DNA of 64,000 nucleotides, from the NCBI RefSeq assembly GCF_000152805.1, contig NZ_CH902578.1, positions 1,549,927 through 1,613,926 of the forward strand. Direction: 5' to 3'. Made by a program: the position numbers and the translations under genes. The notes under the pieces were generated by a model that was not told where the DNA came from, did not search any database, and saw only the letters and a list, made by a program, of their open reading frames with translations. Shown here piece after piece: positions 55,059 to 63,061 of the stretch. The first letter of the stretch is position 1, and each line of letters begins with the position of its first letter. The stretch comes from Maritimibacter alkaliphilus HTCC2654. GTDB taxonomy: Bacteria > Pseudomonadota > Alphaproteobacteria > Rhodobacterales > Rhodobacteraceae.

Positions 55059-57560
55059 TCAGCCATCCACGCGGATGCGGGCGTTGGTCGGGTCGTGCGG
55101 GCTGTCCTCCACGATCTCGCATTCCCACAGACGGTTCTGCATCTTGACCTTCAGCTTGGTCCCGACCTTGGCCAGTTCGGGCTTCACATAGCCCATGCCG
55201 ATCTGCTTGCCGAAGGCGACCGAGTAGCCGCCCGAGGTCAGGCGACCGACTTTGGTGCCTGCGTCGAACAGCGCCTCGCGGCCCCACGGGTCGGCATCCT
55301 CCGGCCCGTCGATCAGGAGCGTGACGCACATGGACCGGATGCCTTTCGCCGCCATCTCGGCCTTGCCGTAGAAGTCCTTGTCCATGTCCACGAAGCGGTC
55401 CAACCCGGCCTCAATCGGGGTCGCGTCGCGGCCAAGTTCGGTGCCGAAGGCGCGGTAGGATTTCTCTTGCCGGAGCCAGTTCTGGGCACGGGCACCCACG
55501 GGTTTCAGCCCGTGCTTCTCGCCCGCCTTCATCAACTGATCCCACAGGTAGTTCTGCATCTCGATCGGGTGGTGAAGCTCCCACCCAAGTTCGCCGGTAT
55601 AGGCGACGCGGATCGCCATGACCGGGCACATCTTGAGTTCGATGTTGCGCATCGACAGCCACGGGAAACGTTTGTTGGACAGGGCCGTGTCCGGGTCGGC
55701 GTCCACGATCAACTCTTTCAGGATGTCGCGGGCGTTGGGTCCGGCCAGCGCGAAGACGCCGTAGCGGGTGGTCACGTCTTCGCGGTTGATGCGCCCGAAT
55801 TCCTCTTCTTTGTCCTCGATGGCCTTGTAGAGGTAATCTTCGTCGTAAGCCTGCACGCCGCCCGCGGAGACGAGGTAATAGCTATCCTCGGCCTCGCGCA
55901 CAATGGTGTATTCGGTGCGGGTCGTGCCCGTGGAAGTCAGCGCATAGGTCAGGTTGATCCGGCCCACTTTCGGCAGCTTGTTGGTGGTGAACCAGTCAAG
56001 GAACGCGGTCGCGCCGGGGCCGGAAATGCGGTGTTTGGCAAAGGCAGAGGCGTCGATCAGCCCGGCGGTGTCGCGGATCGCCTGCGCTTCGGCCTTGGCA
56101 TGGTCCCACCAGCCGCCACGGCGGAAGGACCGCGCGTCGTGGTCGAAGTTGTCGGGCGCATCCAGTGGGCCGTAATAGTTCGGGCGCTCGAACCCGTTCA
56201 CGCAGCCGAACTGCGCGCCCAGTGCCTTTTGCCGGTCATAGGCGGGCGCGGTGCGCAGAGGGCGGCAGGCCGGGCGCTCTTCGTCCGGGTGGTGCAGGAT
56301 ATAGACGTGGTCGTAGCATTCCTCGTTCTTGCGGGCCGCATATTCGGTCGTCATCCAGTCCTGCCCGTACCGCTTGGGGTCGAGCGCGGCCATGTCGATC
56401 TCGGCCTCGCCCTCGACCATCATCTGGGCAAGGTAGTATCCGGTGCCGCCCGCAGCGGTGATCCCGAAGGAAAAGCCCTCGGCCAGCCACATATTGCGCA
56501 GGCCCGGCGCGGGGCCGACCAGCGGGTTACCATCGGGCGTGTAGCAGATCGGGCCGTTGAAATCGTCCTTGAGGCCGACCGTTTCCGAAGACGGAATGCG
56601 GTGGATCATCGACATGTATTCTTCTTCGATCCGGTCGAGGTCGAGCGGGAACAGGTCGGCGCGGAAGCTGTCGGGCACGCCATGTTCGAACCGCGCGGGC
56701 GCGCCTTCTTCATAGGGGCCGAGAATCCAGCCGCCCCGTTCCTCGCGCACATACCATTTGGCGTCGGCGTCGCGCAAAACCGGGTGCTGTGGCTGGGTCT
56801 TGCGGTATTCGACCAACGCCGGATCGGGTTCGGTGACGATGAACTGATGCTCGACGGGAATGGCGGGCATCTTGATGCCCAAGAGCTGCGCGGTGCGCTG
56901 CGCGTGGTTGCCGGTCGCGGTCACTACATGCTCGGCGTGGATTTCGAAGGTCTCCTCGGTCGGAACGAGGTTCCCGCCCCGCTCGCCCATCACCGTGCCG
57001 CGCACGATCCAGTGGTCGCCCGCCCATTCGTAGCTGTCCACCTGCCGCTTGCGGATGATCTCGACCCCGCGTTGGCGTGCGCCCTTGGCCATCGCCATCG
57101 TCACGTCGGCGGGGTTGATGTAGCCATCGGTCGGGTGGAAGAGCGCGCCGATCAGGTCTTCGGTGCGTAGGAGCGGCCAGCGGTCCTTGATCTCGGCGGG
57201 CGAGAGGAATTCGTAAGGGATGCCCACGGTGTCGGCGGTCGAGGCATAAAGCTGGTATTCGTCCATCCGGTCCCGCGTCTGCGCCATGCGCAGGTTGCCG
57301 ACGACGAAAAAGCCTGCGTCCAGCCCGGTTTCCTCTTCCAGCGTCTTGTAGAACTTGACCGAGTAGTCGTGGATGTGGCTGGTCGCGTAGCCCATGTTGA
57401 AGAGCGGCAGAAGCCCGGCGGCGTGCCATGTCGACCCCGATGTCAGCTCGTCCCGCTCCAGAAGCGCCACGTCGGACCAGCCTGCTTTTGCCAGGTGATA
57501 GGCGATCGAGGTGCCAACGGCACCGCCCCCGACAACCAGAGCTTTCACTTGTTTCGCCAT
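55059..57560 (-). CDS. Dimethylglycine/sarcosine dehydrogenase-type FAD protein with GcvT domain
   Basis: An 833-residue enzyme. The N-terminal FAD fold starts with ALVVGGGAVGTSIAYHLAKA (GxGxxG), the substrate-binding part follows, and the C-terminal half is a GcvT aminomethyltransferase (folate-binding) domain with FALAGPNARDILKELI and AYTGELGWELHHP. Such enzymes demethylate dimethylglycine or sarcosine with tetrahydrofolate. Together with choline uptake and betaine genes it fits choline to betaine to glycine breakdown. The true substrate of this paralogue is not certain. I start at the ATG at 57560 after GGGAG. Confidence 0.88.
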   Translation of the reverse strand: MAKQVKALVVGGGAVGTSIAYHLAKAGWSDVALLERDELTSGSTWHAAGLLPLFNMGYATSHIHDYSVKFYKTLEEETGLDAGFFVVGNLRMAQTRDRMDEYQLYASTADTVGIPYEFLSPAEIKDRWPLLRTEDLIGALFHPTDGYINPADVTMAMAKGARQRGVEIIRKRQVDSYEWAGDHWIVRGTVMGERGGNLVPTEETFEIHAEHVVTATGNHAQRTAQLLGIKMPAIPVEHQFIVTEPDPALVEYRKTQPQHPVLRDADAKWYVREERGGWILGPYEEGAPARFEHGVPDSFRADLFPLDLDRIEEEYMSMIHRIPSSETVGLKDDFNGPICYTPDGNPLVGPAPGLRNMWLAEGFSFGITAAGGTGYYLAQMMVEGEAEIDMAALDPKRYGQDWMTTEYAARKNEECYDHVYILHHPDEERPACRPLRTAPAYDRQKALGAQFGCVNGFERPNYYGPLDAPDNFDHDARSFRRGGWWDHAKAEAQAIRDTAGLIDASAFAKHRISGPGATAFLDWFTTNKLPKVGRINLTYALTSTGTTRTEYTIVREAEDSYYLVSAGGVQAYDEDYLYKAIEDKEEEFGRINREDVTTRYGVFALAGPNARDILKELIVDADPDTALSNKRFPWLSMRNIELKMCPVMAIRVAYTGELGWELHHPIEMQNYLWDQLMKAGEKHGLKPVGARAQNWLRQEKSYRAFGTELGRDATPIEAGLDRFVDMDKDFYGKAEMAAKGIRSMCVTLLIDGPEDADPWGREALFDAGTKVGRLTSGGYSVAFGKQIGMGYVKPELAKVGTKLKVKMQNRLWECEIVEDSPHDPTNARIRVDG

Positions 57561-57650
57561 CACGCGACTCCCTTAAATGTCCGCGCCCAAAATGGCGCAA
57601 CCGTGGGAAAGCGGGCAATTTGGCCCGACGCTTTGCGGTGCGAAAACGAC

Positions 57651-58328
57651 CTAGCGCGCGTAGGCGGCGATGAAAGTGTCGACGGGCAGGATCGGGCGCA
57701 GGATGTCAGCCAATTCATCGACCTTGGCATCCTTGGGATCGAAGAGGACGTAACAGACGAAATCCTCGACCATCGCGGCCTGCTGTTCATATCCGTAGGT
57801 CAGAAACTCGCGCCCCGCTTCCGGCACCCAGAAATACGGGTCTTTCGACTCGATGCTTTCGCCTGCCGACACCAGCGGCGAGTAGTTCGTGCGCGCGCGG
57901 TTCTGCCATTGCCAGACATGGACAAGCTCATGCGCCATGATCGGTGCGACCGGGTAAAGCGCGCTGTCGGGCAGGCCCGCGAAGGCATCTTCGGGATACC
58001 AGCGGTAGGAGAAATAGATGTTGTCGTCGAGGACGAAGGCGGCGGGCCAATCCCAGTAGCGGCGCGGTGAGGGCTTGCGCACGCAAAGGTCATCGGGCGC
58101 CTTGCGCGGCGGCGGGGCCGCCTCGACCGGTTCGGACGGGTCGCGCAGCGCCGGATAATCGCGCGGCAGCGGCAGAACGCCTGCGCCCGCCAGCACCTCG
58201 ATCCCCTCGATCTCCAGCGTGTCGCCGAAAAGGTTCTTGGCGAAAACGGTCTCGTTCGGGGTCAGGGTGCGCGCGCAGCCGGAGGCCAGGACCGTTGCGG
58301 CAAGAGTAAACAGAAGTGTTTTGCGCAC
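57651..58328 (-). CDS. Predicted lipoprotein with HExxH zinc-peptidase motif
   Basis: A 225-residue lipoprotein: lipobox LASGC puts the modified Cys at 18. The central motif MAHELVHVWQW gives HExxH (His133, Glu134, His137), typical of zinc metallopeptidases, followed by GESIESKDPYFWVPEAGREF. I cannot name the family. It lies between the DMGDH-type gene and choV, all on the minus strand, so it could be part of the choline transcript, but its job there is unknown. It may cleave an envelope substrate. Confidence 0.72.
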   Translation of the reverse strand: MRKTLLFTLAATVLASGCARTLTPNETVFAKNLFGDTLEIEGIEVLAGAGVLPLPRDYPALRDPSEPVEAAPPPRKAPDDLCVRKPSPRRYWDWPAAFVLDDNIYFSYRWYPEDAFAGLPDSALYPVAPIMAHELVHVWQWQNRARTNYSPLVSAGESIESKDPYFWVPEAGREFLTYGYEQQAAMVEDFVCYVLFDPKDAKVDELADILRPILPVDTFIAAYAR

Positions 58329-58402
58329 GACGGACCTCGGAACTGCTCGTCGGGAAACCGTAACCGATTCCCCGCCGGATGAAAGCCCACCTTCCCGTGT
58401 GC

Positions 58403-59422
58403 CTAGCGCCCGCGCGGATCGACCAGTCGGGCGAGGACGCTGGATTGCGAAACGCGGCCCAGCACGGCGCCATCCTCGACCACCGAGAGCGGGCCGCCCT
58501 GCCCCAGACGTTCCATCACCTCGCCCACCTTGGTGGCGGCGTCGATCTGTCCTTCGCCCTCGCCCGGCTCCATCACGTCGCGGGCGGTGAGCACACCGAG
58601 CGGGTTCATATGGGCCACGAAATCGGCAACATAGTCGTTGGCGGGGGCCGTGAAAATCTCACGCGGGGTGCCGCATTGAACGATGCGCCCGCCCTCCATG
58701 ATCGCGATGCGGTCGCCGATCTTGAACGCTTCGTCCAGATCGTGACTGACGAAGATGATCGTGCATTTGAACCGCTCCTGAAGATCGAGAAGCTCGTCCT
58801 GAAGCCGGGTGCGGATCAGGGGGTCGAGGGCCGAATAGGGCTCGTCCATCAAAAGGATCGGCGCGCCTGTGGCAAAGGCGCGGGCAAGGCCCACGCGCTG
58901 CTGCATCCCGCCCGACAATTCGCCCACCATCCGGTCGGCCCAGTCGGTCAGCCCCACGATTTCCAACTGTTCGTCCACCTTGGCCGTGCGCTCGGCCCGC
59001 GATTGACCACCCAGTTCCAGCCCCAGCCCGACGTTGTCGCGCACGGTGCGCCACGGGAGCAGCCCGAACTGCTGGAACACCATCGACACCTTGTTGAGCC
59101 GGATATGGCGCAAGGTCGCCGCGTCCGCATGGGTGACGTCGACCATCTGCCCGCCGTCCGACACGCGCACCGAACCGCGCACCACCGGGTTCAGCCCGTT
59201 CACGGCGCGCAAAAGCGTGGACTTGCCGGAGCCGGACAGCCCCATGAGCACGAGGATCTCGCCCTCGGCCACGTCGAGTTTGCAGTCGTGCACGCCCAGC
59301 ACCTGCCCGGTTTCCTCCTGCACGGCGGCGCGATCCTGCCCCTCGTCCATGAGCGGAAGCGCCTGATCCGGCTGGTCGCCGAACACGATCGAGACGTTGT
59401 CGAATTCCACGGCATTGGTCAT
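58403..59422 (-). CDS. choV: Choline ABC transporter ATP-binding protein
   Basis: A 339-residue ATPase. It has an insertion before Walker A (LMDEGQDRAAVQEETGQVL), typical of ChoV-type proteins, then LMGLSGSGKST, the signature LSGGMQQRVGLARA, ILLMDEPYSALDP and SHDLDEAF. The C-terminus has a single CBS-like part (ARDVMEPGEG) that may sense ionic strength. It drives uptake of choline through choW and choX. It overlaps choW by four bases. Confidence 0.92.
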   Translation of the reverse strand: MTNAVEFDNVSIVFGDQPDQALPLMDEGQDRAAVQEETGQVLGVHDCKLDVAEGEILVLMGLSGSGKSTLLRAVNGLNPVVRGSVRVSDGGQMVDVTHADAATLRHIRLNKVSMVFQQFGLLPWRTVRDNVGLGLELGGQSRAERTAKVDEQLEIVGLTDWADRMVGELSGGMQQRVGLARAFATGAPILLMDEPYSALDPLIRTRLQDELLDLQERFKCTIIFVSHDLDEAFKIGDRIAIMEGGRIVQCGTPREIFTAPANDYVADFVAHMNPLGVLTARDVMEPGEGEGQIDAATKVGEVMERLGQGGPLSVVEDGAVLGRVSQSSVLARLVDPRGR

Positions 59423-60252
59423 TTGCGTTCGATCCTCAGCATGCGGTCGAGGATGATGGCGACGACGACGATGACGAAGCCGCTTTCAAACCCCAGCGCC
59501 GTGTTCACCTGATTGAGCGCGCGCACGACCGGAACGCCCAGCCCGTCAGCACCGACGAGGGCCGCGATGACCACCATCGACAGCGACAGCATGATCGTCT
59601 GGTTGAGGCCCGTCATGATCTGCGGCAGCGCGTAGGGCAGTTCGACTTTCCACAAAAGCTGCCGCCCCGTCGCGCCAAAGGCCTGCGCGGCTTCTTTCAG
59701 CGCCATCGGGGTCGAGGATATGCCGAGGTGCGTCAGCCGGATCGGCGCGGGGAGCACGAAGATCACGGTGGCCAAGAGCCCCGGCACCATGCCGATGCCG
59801 AAGAACACGATGGCCGGGATCAGGTAGACGAAGGTCGGCAGCGTCTGCATCAGGTCCAAGACGGGCCTCATCCCGGCGTAGAGTTTCGGCCGATGCGCCG
59901 CCGCGATGCCGATAGGCACCCCGATCGCCATGCAGACCACGCAGGCCGACAGGACGAGGGTGAGGCTTTCGGTCGTCTCCTCCCAATACCCCTGATTCAT
60001 GATGAACAGGAAACCGAGGACGACGAAGACCACGATCTTCCAGTTCTTTTGCAGAAACCACGTCAGCACCGCGAAGACGGCCACGATCAACAGGGGCGGC
60101 GGCGTTTGCAGCACCCAGAGGATCGCGTCGATCATGGTTTCGCCCGCGACGGATATCCAGTCGAACACCGGGCCGCCCACGTCCTGAAGCCAGTCGAAGA
60201 CGTCGCGCGCCACCTTGCCGACCGGGATTTTCGTATCTTCGAGCCAGTCCAT
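59419..60252 (-). CDS. choW: Choline ABC transporter permease
   Basis: A 277-residue inner-membrane permease with a long N-terminal amphipathic start (MDWLEDTKIPVGKVARDVFDW) and about seven spans. The EAA-type loop is LKEAAQAFGATGRQLLWKVE. This is the ProW/OpuAB class of betaine and choline importers. I use the ATG at 60252. It overlaps choV by four bases and lies seven bases from the second secreted gene, showing a joint transcript. Confidence 0.92.
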   Translation of the reverse strand: MDWLEDTKIPVGKVARDVFDWLQDVGGPVFDWISVAGETMIDAILWVLQTPPPLLIVAVFAVLTWFLQKNWKIVVFVVLGFLFIMNQGYWEETTESLTLVLSACVVCMAIGVPIGIAAAHRPKLYAGMRPVLDLMQTLPTFVYLIPAIVFFGIGMVPGLLATVIFVLPAPIRLTHLGISSTPMALKEAAQAFGATGRQLLWKVELPYALPQIMTGLNQTIMLSLSMVVIAALVGADGLGVPVVRALNQVNTALGFESGFVIVVVAIILDRMLRIERK

Positions 60253-60259
60253 GTGCCCC

Positions 60260-60859
60260 CTATCGTGCCACGTCGGCGGATGTGCCGATCCAAGTGTAGT
60301 CGTAAAGTGTCTCGTCCCCGTCCGGCGTGATCCGCCGTTCGGACAGAATCGCGCCGATCTCGGGCGCATATTCGACCTCGCGGGTGTCGATCTCGCCGCT
60401 CGCGCTCGCTTCCATCACCCGGATGGTCCAGGTGTCATAGGTGCAGTCGAGGATGCCCCGTGTGCCATCGCCGACATGGTTGAACAACAGCGGGCGCGTC
60501 GTTTCCTCGCCCATCGAAACCTCGGTCAACGAAAGCGAGACATCGCCAAGACGGGCGAGATCGTCGAGCGCCCCGGTGTCGCCGGTATAGGACAGAAGCC
60601 GCACCTCGCCGCCCTCGTTCACCGACATGGGTGCAAGCGCATGGTCATAGGTCAGGGTGACCACCGATTTCACCTCGTCGGCATCGGTGATGAGGCGCAC
60701 TTCGTTGAACCCATCCGGGCGCAATTCGATATCGGCGCGGATGAAGATCGGTTCGTTCTGAACCAGCACGATCCCCTGACGCAGATCAGCCCGCGTGGGA
60801 CAGGTCGCCATCGCGGGACCGGCGGCGACGATCAGGGCGAGCGTCGTGATGCGTTTCAT
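60260..60859 (-). CDS. Secreted protein B within the choline operon (tandem paralogue)
   Basis: A 199-residue protein with a signal peptide (MKRITTLALIVAAGPAMA, before TCPTRADLRQG). Body is beta-rich with DCTYDTWTIRV and RRITPDGDETLYDY. It resembles its upstream neighbour: CPTRADLRQGIVLVQ against CPTKADLAEGVTLVR and the DCxYDTW motif in both. It sits seven bases upstream of choW. Periplasmic; function unknown. A role with choline binding or envelope sensing is only a guess. Confidence 0.75.
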   Translation of the reverse strand: MKRITTLALIVAAGPAMATCPTRADLRQGIVLVQNEPIFIRADIELRPDGFNEVRLITDADEVKSVVTLTYDHALAPMSVNEGGEVRLLSYTGDTGALDDLARLGDVSLSLTEVSMGEETTRPLLFNHVGDGTRGILDCTYDTWTIRVMEASASGEIDTREVEYAPEIGAILSERRITPDGDETLYDYTWIGTSADVAR

Positions 60860-61443
60860 TCGATCTCCCCCACCACGGCGCCGTCGTATTCGACGACCGA
60901 AAGCGTGCGGCCACGCGGATCGACCTGTTCCGTGCGCACGACGACGCCCAGATCGGGCGCGTAGTCCCACAGGAAATGGATCGGCTCCATGCCTTCGATC
61001 GCGTTCTCGTTTCGCAGCACCCAGGTGTCGTAGACGCAGTCGCCGATCCTGACCCGGCCCTCGCCCTCGTAAAACAGGCGATAGTGACCGGTGCCGAAGC
61101 GTTTTCCGTCGACGATCAGCCCGAACATGGCGGCGAAATCCCCGGTCTCGTCGACCTTCAACGCGGCATCCATATCGGCCATGTAGTCGAAAGAGATAAT
61201 GCCGTTCGCGCTTTCCTGCTGTTCGACGGCAAGCGCGTTGGCGTAGGTCGAGGCGCGACGCACTTCGCCCTCCAGCCGCGACATCTGGCGGTATTCGGTC
61301 AGAACGCCATCCTCTTCGCGATACATCACCTTGAACAAGGGCGAGGCGCGCACGAGCGTCACGCCCTCGGCCAGATCGGCCTTGGTCGGACAGGCCGCCA
61401 TGGCAGGTGACGACAGGAGCAGTGAGACGAGGATCGCGCGCAT
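60856..61443 (-). CDS. Secreted protein A within the choline operon (tandem paralogue)
   Basis: A 195-residue protein with a signal peptide (MRAILVSLLLSSPAMA) and a mature part starting ACPTKADLAEGVTLV. It is a paralogue of the next gene: both begin CPT-K/R-ADL and share D-C-x-YDTW. Its ending [14 protein letters not shown] is followed by an ATGA overlap with secreted protein B. It lies 39 bases after choX. The pair interrupts the expected choX-choW-choV order. Confidence 0.75.
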   Translation of the reverse strand: MRAILVSLLLSSPAMAACPTKADLAEGVTLVRASPLFKVMYREEDGVLTEYRQMSRLEGEVRRASTYANALAVEQQESANGIISFDYMADMDAALKVDETGDFAAMFGLIVDGKRFGTGHYRLFYEGEGRVRIGDCVYDTWVLRNENAIEGMEPIHFLWDYAPDLGVVVRTEQVDPRGRTLSVVEYDGAVVGEIE

Positions 61444-61482
61444 ATGGAAAGGGCGGCAGGTTCCCCCGCCGCCCGTCCGGTC

Positions 61483-62406
61483 TTAGTTGAGCGCGGCGGA
61501 CACGGCTTCGACCGCATCGCCACCGTCCTTGGTGGTCACACCGTCCAGCCAGGGCTTCCAGGCATCCGGGTTCGCGGCAAGCCAGGCGGAGGCCGCATCG
61601 GTCGGGTCTTCGCCATCGTTCAGGATCGCGCCCATGATCTCGTTCTCCATGGCGAGGGTGAACTTGAGATTGCCGAGAAGCGCGCCTACGTTCGGGCATT
61701 CTTCGACATAGCCGGCACGGGTGTTGGTATAGACCGTCGCACCGCCCAGATCGGGGCCGAAGAATTCGTCACCGCCGGTCAGGTAACCCATCTCGAAGTT
61801 GGCGTTCATCGGATGCGGCTCCCACCCCAGGAACACGATGGGTTCGTCGCGCTTGGTGGCCCGGTCGACCTGCGCCAGCATCCCCTGCTCCGAGCTTTCA
61901 ACCACTTCGAAGCCTTCGAGGTCGAAGGCGTTGCCCTCGATCATGTCCATGATAAGCCGGTTGCCGTCGTTGCCCGGTTCGATGCCGTAGATCTTGCCTT
62001 CGAGCGCCTCGCGCTGGCTGGCGATGTCACCGAAGTCGGCGATGCCGAGGTCCATGGCGGCTCTGTTCACGGCAAGGGTGTATTTCGCGCCCTCGAGGTT
62101 TTCGCGGACGGTCACGACCGTGCCGGCCTCACGATAGGGGGCGATGTCGCCTTCCATCGTGGGCATCCAGTTGCCGAGGAAGATGTCGATGTCGCCTTCG
62201 GCCATGGAGGTATAGGTCACCGGCACGGACAGCACCTTGATGTCGGTTTCATAGCCCAGCGCATCGAGGATCACGGTCGTCGCGGCCGTGGTCGCGGTGA
62301 TGTCGGTCCAGCCGACGTCCGAAAACGTGACCTCGTCGCATTGCGCGAAAGCCGGGGCCGCAGCGGCACAGATCGCCAGCGCGGAAAGGGTCGTCTTGAT
62401 GGTCAT
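61483..62406 (-). CDS. choX: Choline ABC transporter substrate-binding protein
   Basis: A 307-residue periplasmic binding protein. Signal peptide MTIKTTLSALAICAAAAPAF, then CDEVTFSDVGWTDITATTAA with the aromatic cage segment. EEPHPM-like FLGWEPHPMNANFEMGYL matches the OpuAC/ChoX class that binds quaternary amines through Trp and Tyr. First gene of the choline transcript on the minus strand, opposite betI, sharing the operator at 62428-62447. It should be repressed by BetI and induced by choline. Confidence 0.92.
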   Translation of the reverse strand: MTIKTTLSALAICAAAAPAFAQCDEVTFSDVGWTDITATTAATTVILDALGYETDIKVLSVPVTYTSMAEGDIDIFLGNWMPTMEGDIAPYREAGTVVTVRENLEGAKYTLAVNRAAMDLGIADFGDIASQREALEGKIYGIEPGNDGNRLIMDMIEGNAFDLEGFEVVESSEQGMLAQVDRATKRDEPIVFLGWEPHPMNANFEMGYLTGGDEFFGPDLGGATVYTNTRAGYVEECPNVGALLGNLKFTLAMENEIMGAILNDGEDPTDAASAWLAANPDAWKPWLDGVTTKDGGDAVEAVSAALN

Positions 62407-62427
62407 TCTATAGCTCCCTGTTTTTTA

Positions 62428-62447
62428 TTGATTGACGAGTCAATCAA
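62428..62447. promoter_or_regulatory. BetI operator (perfect 20-bp palindrome)
   Basis: TTGATTGAC-GA-GTCAATCAA, a perfect dyad, lies 21 bp from choX and 38 bp from betI. It resembles known BetI operators rich in TTGATTG. It would repress both directions in the absence of choline. Confidence 0.8.
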
Positions 62448-62485
62448 AGAAGAACACTTTGGCGCCCGCGTTACAAGGGTGAGTT

Positions 62486-63061
62486 ATGCCAAAGGTTGGA
62501 ATGGAGCCTATTCGCCGAGAGGCGCTAGTGAAAGCAACGATTGCTGAAATCGGCGCGATGGGCTCGCTCGACGTGACGGTGAGCAAGATCGCCAAACGCG
62601 CGGGCATGTCCCCGGCCCTTGCCCATCACTACTTCGGGTCCAAGGATCGCATCCTTCTGGCCGCGATGCAGCACATCCTGACGACCTATGGCCATTGGGT
62701 TCGCGTGGAACTGGCGCAGGCGACCACGCCGCGTGCGCGTCTTGAAGCGATCATCCGCGCGTCCTTCGAAGCCGGGAATTTCGAGCCTGCGGTGATCGCG
62801 GCGTGGCTGAACTTCTACGTCCACGCGCAGGGCGATCCGGGCGGCGCGCGGCTTTTGCGGATCTATCACGGGCGTCTGCGCTCGAACCTGATCCATGATC
62901 TGCGCCCCCTCGCAGGCGACCGGGCGGCGGACATTGCCGAAACGCTCGCCGCGCTGATCGACGGCGTCTATATCCGCCACGCGCTTGGCACCCCGCCCGA
63001 TGGCGTGTCCGCCGTGGCCCGCGTGACCGACGTGCTCGACCGTCTGTTGGAGGCCCGATGA
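62486..63061 (+). CDS. betI: Choline-responsive TetR repressor BetI
   Basis: A 191-residue TetR-family repressor. The helix-turn-helix is at TVSKIAKRAGMSPALAHHYFGSKDRIL; LNFYVHAQGDPGGARLLRIYHGRLRSNL fits BetI. It represses choline uptake and oxidation genes until choline binds. The ATG at 62486 gives the usual length. It overlaps the sulfatase gene in ATGA, so betI and betC are an operon; betB and betA probably continue beyond the window. Confidence 0.94.
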   Translation: MPKVGMEPIRREALVKATIAEIGAMGSLDVTVSKIAKRAGMSPALAHHYFGSKDRILLAAMQHILTTYGHWVRVELAQATTPRARLEAIIRASFEAGNFEPAVIAAWLNFYVHAQGDPGGARLLRIYHGRLRSNLIHDLRPLAGDRAADIAETLAALIDGVYIRHALGTPPDGVSAVARVTDVLDRLLEAR

